From assembly GCA_964016875.1 (NCBI GenBank), contig OZ024725.1:45903427-45967426 (forward strand): 64,000 nt of DNA, read 5' to 3'. Within the stretch, counting starts at the first letter, position 1. Each line of letters starts with the position of its first letter. This document shows positions 19,901 to 34,900 of this stretch, piece after piece. This DNA comes from Fallopia convolvulus. Taxonomy: Eukaryota; Streptophyta; Magnoliopsida; Caryophyllales; Polygonaceae. The translations under genes were made by a program, and so were the position numbers. Below the pieces are notes generated by a model. The model was not told the origin of the DNA and ran no database searches. It saw nothing but the letters and a program-made list of their open reading frames with translations.

Positions 19901-22900
19901 TATTGTCCTACCCTCCAACATATGTAACTTATGCAAAACTGGTAAAATTGGTCCTTTTGGCAAATCTTTCAACAAACTGTTACATGTAAAGGGACAATAT
20001 TTCAGATACAAAACAATCATGCGTTCCATCATATGATGACCCTACAGGTTTGGACCAAACATTTAGTACAGTTAGTGATGTGTTAACCAGAAATTGACAG
20101 GAGGACCAATTTTGTAAAAGTGTCCATGAATTCAGGCCAATATTAGGAAAAAGTTAACAAATGAGACAACACTTAAATATTGACGACCAAGCATTGCAAT
20201 TGACCAAAATATAAAAAAGAACAAGATTATAGACCAACCTGGAGCATAACATCAGCATTACCACTAAGCCAGTCAGCATGAGGGCACAAGGCTGTTAGCA
20301 ACATCATGCCACCATCCTTGATATCAGCATCAATCCTAACTTCTCCAGCATCTAATAGATTCCAATTAAGTCCTTTAAGACTCTCAGTAAGCTGAATATC
20401 CCACCCTTCTTCATTTCTGTCTCTAGAAGTTTTTTTCTCTGAATCACCTTCAAGAGATTCTTTACCACTGTCCTTAACCCACCCTGGATTCCAACTTGCC
20501 TTTACTTTGTCCATTTCTGTGTCCTCTTCTTGGACATCATTATGCACAAAAGTCACAGGAACACTTCCTTGAACATGAACTTGCCCATTTTGACTGAAGG
20601 GCTCAAACTTGGCATTGAAAAGAAAACGACTATTTGGGGTTAGAGAAGCAACAACCTCTGCACGGCCAAGATCAATTCCCCCAATAGCACCATCTAGCAG
20701 TCTTACTTGAACATCACACTCTGGTTTCAAAAGATTCCCACGCAAATCTCCTTCCATGTGAAGTACACCTTTAAATGGTGCTAACAATTGTCTTAATGAG
20801 TGAATGGCATCTGTGGTTGAAGTTTCAATGACTTGTACAAGCATCGGTACAAGACTTACGGGAAAATTTAGAACTGCAAAATGGAGATTAGTTTTTGGGC
20901 CAAATAAAGTCCCATCAGCATGAATGGTGGCATTATCCTTCTGGATAAATATCCTTTCAAGGCGCAAACCATCATCATTGCTATATGCACCAACTGCTTG
21001 AACCCGCTGAGTCTTGTATGCTCCCCATTCCCAATCCTCCCCATGAAAGTCAAACTCTGCCTGAAAGACAAACAGATCTACCAATCAGCATAAAAGCAAT
21101 AGAGATGAGGAGAATAAAGGGGACCCTAGAAAACAGAAACTTCAGGAGACATGTGTTCTTAATTGTAAAAAATATAAGCAGGAATTCATGAAAGGAATAA
21201 AAGCTCTAAAACATATCCAAGGACTTTCATCACTCTCTTTCTACTGAGGAGAACTTTTGAGTCACATCAAAAGACAAGTTCCCTGAAAAGGGAAATTCAG
21301 AAAAGAAGAACTGACACAGCAATTGCAATGCTTGAGAAAAATCTCATTCAGGTGCCAATTACATATAGGTGTTATATGTGGTTTGAGAAATGAGGGTTAT
21401 AAATTTGTAACAGTTGAGTAGCACAGAATGATATTCTAAGAGCCAAATCTATTTTATTTTACATTTGTTCATTTTTTTAACAATGAATTCACCATGTTAG
21501 GTTATATCCCTTAAGTGCAACAGAACTCAATACCTAATGGTGCACGTCAGGTGAATCACATTTTTCAATCAGGTGGATCACATTTTTCAACCATACACCC
21601 CATAACCATAAAGAACCAAGTGATTTTTTGAACAAAAAAAAAAAAAAAAAGCTTCAGATTGTAATATCATATTCAATTATTAAACGTCATACATCTGTTC
21701 TAACATCACACTGGCAATGAAAAACTAAGAGAACCTACCACAGTATCACCGTTGCCTCCACCGCTTGCATCAAGAGAGCCATGCCACCGACCTTTGAGTT
21801 CAGCCAAACCTGGAAGGCTGAGATCCTCAGAGATCACTTCATCCATTGGAGCATAGTGCCCTTGAATAACCTGACAAATTAGATCCCCTTTCACATCTTA
21901 TTTTCATAAATAAAAGAATTGGATAGGTATACATTATGTTTTATCAATTCACTAATAGTTCAAGGATTGGAAATGCAATTAAGAGCCAACACCATAAAAC
22001 TACCTCAAGAAGTTTCTGGGGACTTTCAGCCCGTAATCCAACTGACTGCAAACAGTCCATAAAGAAATCCTGCACAGAATATTGCAGCAGACAAAATTTC
22101 TCTAAACTATTAGGAATCGGTCTAAAATTAATTTGTTATAGCAGAAAACTAATAAATAGAGAAAATTCAACTTGATTGCCTGCAAACTACTTAGTAGGTA
22201 TAGAAATGCATGCATCAACTAATACTTGTATGAAGCTATAACCTTTGATCTAGAGTGAACGGCAGGGTCGGTGCTTCTAGAAAGAAGCCTTGCAAGTGGA
22301 AGCATCTCAGCTGCCTCAGCTCGAGGAACTTCAAGTCTCATTCTCCACCTCCCCATAGAAGAAATCACACTCCCTAGATGTCCAGCCATTGCTCTACTGA
22401 ACAAGCGAGTAATTTCCTTGGGATTTGATTTTCGATCTCTGCTTCCAGGTAACACATATTCACCTTGAAGTTCATACCGGCTATAGCATTGCTCCAACAC
22501 AGTTTTCTCAACAGTTATCTACATAGCAATGAATCACACACCTAAATCAGTCAGAAGCACTAAAACAAGAATAGACCTTCAGAAAACTATTTGACTGAAG
22601 GCTACCCTGACCAAAGGCTATCCTTGTGTAATTATCAGTCCAACAGTTCATAAAAAACTAAAGAGTGAAAGGAAGCTTAGCATCAAGAATAGATACTTGA
22701 GAAGAGGTATTTCAATACTGTGTTTTCATCACAAACCTAAATTTCACCAAAAATTAAAGAATGGAAAAGAACTTTAGCATCAAGGACAGGTACTTGAGAA
22801 AAGGTATTCAATAAATGCTCACTTCAACGTCTAGATATTGGGACATACAATGATTCAGATTGGCACAATATATCACATATAAGTTTACCTTTTATATTAA

Positions 22901-25900
22901 TTTTTTTATGGGGCATACAATAGGTTAGATTGACAACATATCACGTATAAATTAGCCTTTTCAAAAAATACTTTTCTGGGCATTCAATGGGTTAGATTGG
23001 CACAGCATTTATCACATATAGTACTGACTTTTATCACAATTCACAAATGTGGGAAATTGAGAGAAGAGACACCACATGGCTAGCAATTTAGAGAAATTTT
23101 TACAGAATACATACAAATGCAGATCAAAGAATTAGTAACATTGTACAAAATCCTACAGGCTAAGCAACTGGAATTCAAGACAACAACAACATCAACCCAG
23201 TGTTAACCCGCCTCAGGAGGGATCTGGGGGGCCATGATGTACACACCCTTGCCCCAATATAAAAATTTTGAGAGGGTGTATGAAGAAGGCCCAAGTATTA
23301 TCATTGCCCAAAAGACCCAAGGAAAACTAAAATTCAGTTATGTGACAATGATAACTGAATCTAGTTAGAATGCACCAAAATTGATATAGGGATTATATCC
23401 ATCTCAAAGGCGTTGTATAAAAGCCAATGAGCATGAGGATGCGCCCCCAAATTTGCAATATTGTTTCTATGAGAGGAAAGAAAAGGAGGCTCCCTTTAAA
23501 TTCAATCCAGTGTATGACAATGGTGACTATTCAAGCATTTGTAATCGTTATATTGAATTTACATAATGGGACTCAATGTTTGCAGAAGGGGAAATAAGGG
23601 GATGATGTATTGTAGTAAGAAGTTCAGAAGTGGGCACTCACCACATCCCCGCTCCATCTAATAGCAACATCTAGAGCTTCACCCAGCACTCCACTAAATT
23701 TTGGTCGCAGAACTGACAAAACACCGAATCCCCTCCTTTTTTGAAGATTAAGTTGAATTTCAGCCTGAAAGAAGTTAATCACGTGCTTAATAACACACCA
23801 ATTAAGAGTCACTGAATGAAGGCTATTGGTACTGGAATCCAGCAACCTGCAGAGGGAGAAAATATGCAGTGCCTACTGATTAAGTCTTTTAAACCCTCAG
23901 CTATTTGTGTCCAGTATCAAATTTATTGCATCTTCATCTGGATAAGCCTAATGGTAGCTTTTAGGAAGCTATTTGATTTATTAGCCAAACAAAATAGTAA
24001 CATAATGTCTAAATGAAATTGAGGGACTAAAATACAATGTTTGCAAGAGATGAGAAGGTCATTTATAAATATAAAGAAAAGCAAAGGGATAGTTTGCAAT
24101 TGCAAGTTGTTCTGCTTTCTTGCATTGCATTTCCTTGTATTTCCGTTCTAACAATTCTATCACCCATTTTGTCACTTGCTTCTCAAGCCGTAATTTAGTA
24201 CAAGCCTAGCCCACATTGCCATGGAACAAATCAACTTCTTCACACTTATTTTATCTATTTATTCCTCTAAAAACAGTCAGGCTGAAGCTACAAACAAGAT
24301 CCTCCAAAGGATATTAAGAGCATCAGAATTCCACTTATTAATACCCTTCAATTTTATGTACTACACCTACATTTAAGCCTCCTCCAGGAGAGATTTGGCA
24401 GTCAAATTTAACATGGGAGTGGATAAAACAAAGAAAGTTATTAAGAAACAATGGAATCATTCATAGAGAAATGCTTACCCTTTGAACTGTTCCCCTGAGA
24501 GAACCAAGTTCCAGCTCATCTAGTGGCAAATGGCGAATCTACAACCAACAAACAATAAGATAGAAGTTATCCTCTATATAATGTCTTTTCTTTTCAAATA
24601 AAATTTAATCTTGCACATATTAAACAAGAAGCTAGCTAGAACAATATCAGATTCATGGTTATTTCATAGAGATTTCTAAGGAAAATAGAATCACCAAGCT
24701 CTAAAAAATGCAAGAAAAAGGGAGGATTGCATTGCTACAGAAAATACCTCTAGGTTGGCAGAATGTGATGGTTCATAGTACATGTTAGCTCTGAGTTGTC
24801 CTTTCTGAAGGGTAAAAGACAATGATTTTCCGTGTTGGGCATTGTCATCAGCAATAGGATCCAATAGCCCCATGATCTCAACTGCGAGACTTTCATCAGG
24901 TCTACCAACAGCATCCAACTACAACATAAGGATGTGACATCATATTTCAAAGCTCAAAAAGCGGGTTTAATGACAAAGATAGACATGGATAGATCGTGGG
25001 ATATGGGACAAAACCACCAGGTTTCGAACTCATGTATACTTTATTCAACAAAGCTCGCACTTTGCCAGCAGCATGCACCCCAGGGAAAGGTTTGCCAAAT
25101 CTTTTCAGCATAAATGTTCTATAATTAGAAATGGATATTCACACTTAAAACCTATCATATTTGTATTCAATATAATGGCCATGCATATGTGAGTGGAAGC
25201 AAGCAGGGAAAAAGACAATTTGCAGAAATTCATATAAAAAAGATGAGAGTTAATTACTAAACGCTCTACCTTTAAGGATTCATGTGAAATGCTTAATAGT
25301 CCAGCCAACTGTGGTGCTATCATCAACTGATTGAGTTTGAGTCCTGAGATCGACACATTGCCAGTAAGGCAACGTGTATCTCCATTAACAATACTCTTCA
25401 TGGGCCCAGCAGTTTGCTCATCAGCGCTGATGGAAGGCTTTGTGACCTGTCCTTGGAACTTGACTCTTCCTGTTGCTTTTAGCTGCACAGGTCTTGGAGA
25501 ATCGAAAGCATAGGAGGAGATCGCATTGAAAAACTCAAAACCACGCATTCGTAGATCCAACTCAAGTCCCTCAACTACTACAGGTTGAGCCCTTGTCACG
25601 ACATATTCCTCCATGTTGGACAAGTTTATTTCAGGATATGATGTCATAATTTTCGCATACAGATCAAAAGCAATTGATGAAGAGTTAACAGAAATAAAAT
25701 CATGGGAGATTATGACATCCCCTCGGGCATCAGCCAATGAACCCTCCGCTTTTGGAGCATTCCATTTCACATCAAATCTCCTGTAGCACAGAACAGAATA
25801 TGTATATAAAAATGTTCGTCTCTGTGAAAATATAGATACAGTATTAAGTAACAAGTAACATGAGAGAGCAGGAAAACATACGGTCTTAGGAGGCACCCAG

Positions 25901-28900
25901 AAACTTTTGTTTCTCCTTTCAATTCTCCCACTTGAAGGGGCATATGCAGATTTTTTGGCAAATAACGATGAACGATTCTGTTGAAGGACAGATTCCCAGA
26001 GAAGTTCACATCCAATGCAGTCTCGTCCAACTCCGCCTATTTAACAGAAAGTTGCAAAATTAGCAAGTAACTTTTCAGGGACTGTGAACTGCAGCCTATT
26101 AAAACCTAAAATCTCAAGTTCGTAACACAGTGGCGGAAACAACACAGGCTGCACTCCTTTTAGTATATCAAAATCAGCCCAATAATTGCAGAAATTTATT
26201 ATTGTCCCACTATCCTACAAGAGCAGACATAATTTTGTCTAGACCCTGTGTATAAAACACTTTTTTCTAGTGTACAACTAAAACTGGGGAGAATCTGCTT
26301 AGTGCTTGGTCTACTTAAGTTTGAGCTTTTCCACAGTTCAATTGCATACAACGTCCCTCTGACCAAAAAATTATACGGGTGGTCATATAGCTACTACGGA
26401 AAAGGTTAATGTCACTTCAAACATACTACAGCACTCTAAACCCCAAATTTTCAAAAAAAAAAAATATACGGTTCCAAAACAAAAACTTAGGATCAATTAC
26501 AGAGGGCTATTCGGGGTTAAATGTGATGTATGAAAAGCAATGGGAACCATCCAGATGAAGACATTTACACAGCCCATATTAGGCTGCTTTTAATAATAGG
26601 TGACATTTTTGCAAGTTTTCAGACACAAGTCATTCAATAAGAGTAACAACTGTATTTTTCACATGTAGATACATGATTGTCCACATATAAAATTTGAAAA
26701 ATCATGATATGTGTTTTGAACAATTAAGTAAATATAAGTGAAGAACTTTGTAATGCTGTGGAATTGCGAAATCTAATGTTGGCTGAATATTTGTTTGAAT
26801 CGAACATAATACATTGTTCCTCCATTATTTACTGTAAACCCCTTCTTCACCCAAACAAGTTGTCAATATACAGCAACAAAATATGTTCTATGGTCTGGTA
26901 TAATGTTGTCAATATACAGCTTTTTGGTCAAATAAAAGTAGTAGGCATGATAACATTGAACAAAATATGGCTGTGGTCTAGTATGATAATTTGAAATGAG
27001 AATGTAACAGCATCTGAGAATATATATACTCAGCCCTCAGTGGCAATACACCAAACATCTGAGAATATAACATGTACTTCTGAGAATATTTTCATCTATT
27101 CCAGATTATTTTATAAGATAGGCCAACAGATTTTTCAAGACTTGTGCGTATGTTGTTCTGATAAAAAGAAATTCATTTCAGCTCCAATAAGCTCTAACAA
27201 ATCAGCAAAAATACACCACCTCTGATCTCAAAAGCACATTTAGTAATTATTATTCCACCTTTTTTTCTCTCATTTAATAATTGCTACTAACAAATTTGGT
27301 TTACAAAACCTAATAAAGCTTTTGACAAGCATATTAGATAAATAAACAAGAGATTAAAATGAGTGACATTTTAGATCGAAGACGGTAATAAAAAAAAACT
27401 CGGAAAATTGAAACCTGAATATACCGACACCAAAATGGAACTTTCAGATACTAGTCTCAAATACAGGTAAAGATGCCAATATAACCATAAACAGTGCAAG
27501 AATAAAATTATCAATTTCGTACATATTTATGTTTTTGAAACTGATATAAAATCACAAAAAGGAGAAATTGGATAAGAACACAAGATGAAACAAACAAAGG
27601 AGGTGTATATAATACAATGAAAAAACTGCAAAAGCTTTGATTCAGCAAAACAAATACCTCCGGACAAATCCAAGCATTTCCAGCTCCACGAATTTCACCC
27701 CCATCAACAAGGCTGGCTCTGATTCCATACAGATCAGCAACCTGCAACACAAGTACGTGAGTAGTTTGCAATTTCCTAAAGCTGAAACAAAAGGAAACTC
27801 AAATGAAATAAGACATCTGAAGCGACTCAAATAAGTGAATGTGCAGTTTGCAAATTGACAAGAAAATATGTGGTAATTGCATAGATACATTGCAACTAAG
27901 CTAAAAATGAAGTTAGTATACACAAAGTCTGACCACTATAGTATACGAGTGTCAGGGTTACTAAAAACATGTAGAAATGTATTCAGTTGAACAAATAAAA
28001 TTCAACTGGTATACAGTTATACAAGACAAGCAAAAGGAATAGATTGCCATCTAAGCTCAACTTACACAATTGTCTGTGTTAAAAGTGAAATTGGCCGATA
28101 GATAAGAAATTGGAATGCGATCAAATGCTGCAATTGCACCAGCATCTTTACTCTTCATCACAACATCAGATGCTTCAGATGCAGGAAGATCTGAAACTGC
28201 CTGCCCAATCTTTCTTGTAACCATCCCGCTACCTACGAAAATAGGAGCATCCAGTGGGCCTTGGCAATTGAATACAGCAGTTATAGACCCAGCTAGCTGC
28301 AATTTGGAAAAGTTGAACCATCCAGTTTAATGCCTCCAAAAGAGAATGCAGCAATGCAGTATATAGTTTAGAGCTGCAGAGCATTTACATCTTCCTTACA
28401 GTCTATACCAAATGTTAAGATCTTATCCAAAAGCATAATTTGCATATGAAATGTAACAGGCTCAAATTCCAGAGAGAAAGTCATATTTTGTTATCATTTT
28501 CTTAGTCAGTTTTTTTAGGTCAGTTAAGGACTAATTTGCTCAATGGGTGCCAGGGGAACAATGAAGAAGAAACTGCATCGGAAGAACCAAGAAAGTCCAA
28601 TCTCTATTGGTGGAGAGGTCCAAAAATGGTAACTGATAAAATGCACAATGCCCGATCGGCCCTACATAAACCACCCCACCCCTTTTCTTTTATTTAATTA
28701 TTTTCAATTTTTTGCATTCATAAATTTCTGACTGTTGCTATATTTTCCTTTCAGCTTTTTGTGCCAAAGCCTTGTTAAAAAAGGTCCATGGACGAGAAGC
28801 CTTAATTATTATTATTTAGAACATCTGCTGGAAACTTCAATTCAGAAATGCAAATCTGAAAGGGTCTAATAATAAAGAGGGGGGACTGGACAGGGGATTG

Positions 28901-31900
28901 ATTAATTGGAAGGAAAACAAGAAGGAAATAACACATGAGTGACCGCCTATAGCATCATCATCATCATTGACCCAGTGAGGCTCCGCTACAGCGGAATCTG
29001 GGGGGTCAAGATGGGGGTACCCCTGCCCAAGGGAAAGGGGGTACGCCCGATAGACCCAAGAAAAACTGAAATTCAGCTATGTGACAATAATAACTGAATT
29101 TAGTTAGAATGCACCAAAATTGATATAGGGACTAAATCCATCTCAAAGGCAATGTATAAAAGCCAATGAGCATGAGGATGCACCCCCCGAGTGACCGCCT
29201 ATAGCATTGACAAAAATAAACAACTGTTTTTTTTTAAAGTAGCTGTGACTAAATGTCCCTTCAACAACTTCAAGGTGTAGACCAATAAAAAGGTGTATCA
29301 ATTAAACCATCTATAATTGATATGAATATAATCTTCTTTTTACTCTAATTTTCATAGCAACTCTTGAAGGATATCACCAATGTACAGATTTTGCTGCATA
29401 CATCACAACTTCCTTTCTGGCTCTTACGGTAATGAAAACAAAACTATACAGCTCTCATTTTTATAGACCAAACTAAAAAAGTTACAAATTTCAAACTTCC
29501 CACAGCCTTAAGTCTGTTAGCATGCTCAGTGCCTGATATATTATTAAACTTCTTCTTAAGCATACTTCTCATTGCAACGTGCAAGGGTATCAAATATTCT
29601 AATATTAGAATTAGTTAACATAATTCAACCAACATTCATTATTTTTGTTATTATCCCCTCTCTGTTCCTTGCTTGGCTTGATGGGGGGTAGGATGATCAG
29701 AAATTTGGGTGTCCTCCTGTGGGCAAGGGTGAGATGATCATCAAACCTTCCAAAAACAGAAAAACCCACTCCTATGAAAAGTCTCACAAAATTAAATTAG
29801 ACTCAAAAACTAAGCACGAGGCCACGATAGTGAGTCACAAAAGCACCCCCTTAAACTGCAAGGAGGTCGCATTTAGTAGTTTCTTTTACAGGCTGTACAT
29901 TTGGGGCCTTCTTTAGTAGCCTCTTTCTTCCTAAGATTTGCGTTGCCACGTCAATAGAATTAGAATGACTAAAATCATTGCTTCACAAATCACAACACAT
30001 ATATTTGACGACCATACATGTTTTTATGCTTCTATAATAACATCACAAATAAAGAAATAAAGGTGGTAAGTGGTAACAACAGATTATTATTTTAAATTTT
30101 ATTCTCTTCCTTTAACAACAATCCCAACTACATACTGAAAGCAGTACTCACACATTTATCATGGGAAATAAGATCCAAGAAAAAGTTGAGTGACATACTG
30201 GATAGGGTAGAGGTTTCATCTTGAAACTCTTCATAAGGGCATTAACTTCAACACAAGGAACCTGGCAATGAGAATATACTTGTTACATCCTATTTGAATA
30301 ACCTTACACAAAGACAACAGAAAAAAAATCTACACTAGCTGAAAAGAAGCGCAATCCTGCTGATAGGAGAAAAAAGTACATGGATTTTTTAGCAGCTAAA
30401 CTACAATGAGCAAATCAGCGGTACCTTACTTTTAACATCATAGATTGTTGAGCAAAGAAGGTGTCCACATTAGACCTTTACCCTAAGTAATTTAGTTTTA
30501 TTCAAGAGAAGGGTGGAAAAAAAAGCTCAATCTCAGCTAACTAAATCAACTCCACTTCGTTTGGTAAACACCATGAGCTAATGGTAGTGAGAATACAAAT
30601 TTATTTACATTTGCAAGTAGCATTTAGAATCCAGAAATTTTTAGTTGATTCCTGTGAAGAGCAGACCCTTGGCCACGCGAACAATAGCGGCAAAAACAAT
30701 ATTGGCCTTGCTACACTTGTAGATAATAAGCACTTTTTGCTAATAAAATGCTTTTTTTGTCTCGAAATACGTGAAAAGCTACTTTTCGCATATTTCGAGA
30801 CAAAAGCACTGCTTATTAGCAAAAGGTGCTTATTATCTACAAGTGTAGCAAGGACAATATCTAGGAATGAGTAGTTGCCTGTCCAAATTGTGAATCCTAT
30901 ACACTACATTACAGCAAACAGCACATTGCCATATTCTTCCACATAAATTGCAAAATTATACAAGCTAACATTGCAAGAATAGATCTTTACTGTGCAATGT
31001 TCTCATCAGAGTAACTAGAGTAACCGCATGCAGAGTCAAAATATAGAGAACCCCAGTTCAGGTAGCTAGTAAATTAACCATGTGACAATACCTGGCACAT
31101 TAAATGAAATTCTCCTTCTTCAGGATGAATTCCAAAATCACCAGATGCCTCTAAAGGCACATTTCCGAACCAACCATTGGCATTGTGCAAAAATATTCTT
31201 TGTCCGCGGAAACTTAATATCACCGACATCTCCTGCAAGGCATCTTAATTCATAAGACCTCTCATGCTGCCACATTTTAACTCTGGAATCAAAATTTATG
31301 ACTAAAGCTATTCACTAGCATTGTAGAGGGCTATGGCAGATAATGTCTGGAGAAGCAACCCTAACACAGAACCAATCATTTACAAACTTCAAAGGTGGAG
31401 ATTGATTTGTTCATAAAATATATATAGTGGGTGGTTATATGCATTTTATTTTATAAAGGGATGGTTTTGTAACAAAGTCGTCTATTTGAAGGGGCATCAA
31501 ATATATGATAAACTAAGCATATGAGCAGCAGTCAATGAACTCTTATGTTTTATGAACAGAGTAAATTTTGATACCTGATATGCACTTATTTGACGACTTT
31601 TGTAGTACTAAATAATAATTAAGATATATCATTTATCAATATTTACGATAGTATAAACATAATTATTAAACTGTAACTTTGTAAGTTAAGTATTATCTAC
31701 TTTTGTACAAAAATAGGAACAATTACAAAAAAAATTAATGGATTTGGGTTTAAGTAGAATATGTAATAAATTTTAGATAAGAAAACTTAAGGAAAAGGAA
31801 AAGATACAAACGTCAAGAAAAAGAATAAAAAGACCAAATAAAAAGAATTAAAATACATGGGCAACAACTTAAAAGATGAAAAAAATAAAGAGTATTAAAT

Positions 31901-34900
31901 GTGAGATTCCTAGAAGATTGTAAAAAGTAATTGCAATAATTTAGAAGAATCAAGCAATAAGTTCAGGAAGAAACCAGGGATTTTTTTTTTACACCTGTCC
32001 TTGCTTCAGCAGAATACAATATGAAAGATACATAGATCTATCTGCAGCCAACAAATTAAGGAAATCTCTTCACAAAATATGAAAAACATACTGAAAATGA
32101 CGACGGAGCACCCAGTATCTGGAACGACAACCCTGTTACATCAAGCTGCCCATGAATATTAGGAAATGTATCTCCTCTAGCCATGCAAATATGTACCTGC
32201 AAATAAAAAGTTAAATCTGGGGTAAGCCGGTATACTAAAAATGGATACGCAAACCACTTTACACCAATATATTTCTGCCTCACAAAGGAAAAGAAAAGAA
32301 AAACAGAATATTAGAACTCAAAGCACCTCACACCACATGTTGCTCTTCCAGATGTGGTAAGAGTTCATGTATATACTCAAGCCACACGAGAGCTATTTTT
32401 CTAACTTTTCACTTTGTATAGTATTTAAGGAGAAACAATCATTTGAACTGCACAATACGCACAAGCCATATTTCACCATTTCGTTCTTTTCATTTGATTA
32501 TAGTCCACTTTGTCATTGCTCCAAGCTTGTTGACTAACTCTCCCCCCACTCTCCTTGTCTTGTGCTTTTTTGTTTTAACAAGAAGAGCAGTATAGGGAAA
32601 AGACAAAGTTTAGAAGGGGAGAAAGAGAGGGAGACAAAGCCTCTATATTATCTTGCCAACAGCAGTGGCTATAGAGGTTGTGATTCGAAGCATAGTTCCT
32701 GGACCTCTATCAATTGTATTGGTCAAATTTATGAGGGAGTTTGAAAGTTACAAGAGAGAAAGACAAGCATTACCCCTCTCTCTGCCTGAAAATGCATAAC
32801 TTAACAGGGAAAAAAAAAATAGAACCCAGTTCAACAAGTGCAGTTTTTTCCCTTCCATTAACACAGATAAAATGTGCTGTGGAGTTTGAGATCGTTGATG
32901 GACCTTCACCCATAGTAATGGTCAAATTTATAAGGGAGTATGAAAGCAAAGAGAGAATGACAAGCATTATCCATCTCTCTGCCTAAAAAATTAAAAATGC
33001 ATAACTTAACAGAAGAAGAAAAAAATAGACCCCAGTTCAACAAGTGCAGCTTCCTTTATCACATTATTGTACCACCTAAACACAGATCATATTGCTATCT
33101 CATTGACCACCTAAACACAATTCTTATGATAAGATTGTAAATGTTGTAAATACCCAACCCAATAAGAACATTCTGATTCACAAAACATATTGCTTAGGGC
33201 CTCAGTGAAAATAGGCATATCTTGAACATGAAAAGCAAGCCATGTTTTCCTAGCCAATGAAGTGGAACAGAGAATATACAAAAACTTTGTTCTTTAACTA
33301 ACAGAGATCATAGGTAGTTTGAGATCACAGGTGCAGAAAAATAGCTGAGGCAGAATATCAGGTGAAAGAGATAAGCACCTCACCACTGGCTCTCCCTTTG
33401 GACCATAATATTGGAATCTCTAATAGCCTTTCAAAAAGCTGCAGAATAGACAAATATCACAAGAACATCAAAAACAATAAGAGATATTTTTAAACTGGTA
33501 CCCGAAGGTTTGGGGCATTTTCCTATATTTTCAAGTTTTAAATCACAACTCCAGTCCTGACCTTTTGTAACTTCAGAAAATGGATAGGATAAAGCACTGC
33601 CATAATTATTAATTTTCAACTAATCCTAAGACCTGGAGCTCTAAGAATATCCATTCTCCACTATTATTTCATTTTCAGTTTTTGCAAAAAATGTATATGT
33701 CTTCCCTTTTATATTAAGGGCTTTTCTTATATTCAATTTGTTAGGGTGGGGAATGACAATTTCAAAACTTGAAAGTGCAAAAAAACGACAACAACAACAA
33801 CCGGTGGTGACCTGCCTCGGGCAGGGTCTGGGGAGTCAGGATGGACATACCCACGCCTCGATATAAAATCGAGAGGTGTATGTGAAAGGCCCAAAAACCG
33901 AGTGAAAGCCCAAAAAACGAAAACAAGGGTAAAAAACACAAGAATCTCAGAAACCGGGTTCCTCCACTCACTGTGTGGTCCACTAGCGCCCCTCCACTAT
34001 AATCCTCTCCCTCCACTGATCCCAAAACTTGAAAGTACCAGGATGTTTTTCAATCACAACAATAGAAAATTTTCAATTAATATATTTACAAAACTTATTT
34101 GAAAGTGCCTTTGAGATGGGGCACATCCTCATGCTCATTGGCTTTTATAAAGTGCCTTTGAGATGAATTTACCCCCTATATCAATTTTGGTGCATTCTAA
34201 ATAAATTCAGTTATTATTGTCACATAGCTGAATTTCAGTTTTTCTTGGGTCTATCGGGCGCATCCTCCTGAAATGTTCAAGTTATGGGTGCCCACATCTT
34301 GACCCCCCAAATTCCTCTAGCGTGGGACTATACTGGGAGATGATGATGATGTTGCTGTTATTTGAAAGTTCAACAAATTTATCTATATAACCACCCAACC
34401 TGTATACCTTACCGGGACAAAGAGATTTGAAAGTTTAAGTTTCGCATGCCACTTTTGCTCCAAAATATCCGCAAATACATCACATGACAACCAGCCACCA
34501 CTATCACAGTTTCTATCCGATCGCCACATCTTGCAATTTCCACTAAGACTCACATATACCCGACAGTAGTTGTTTTGGAATTTTACGTGTCCATCCGCAT
34601 TCTCCATCTCCCTGTACAGAATGCAATGAAAAGAAAAAGTGTTCATATTTGTTACAAGACATGCTAGATTACGCAAAAACACTATTATCATGAAGAGAGT
34701 CCAGTCTCGCAAAGATCAATTTGTCGACAAGCAGTATCTTCTGTGGCTAATGCTTCACATTCTAAACAGTTCTAATGATATAAAATGACAGTAAAATCCA
34801 CTATCTACTGAGATCCACATTTTATATAGATTATAAGACTTTTATCTTTGTAAACCTTGCATAGAATCATCTTTTCCCATTAGCCAATTTAATAAGAACA

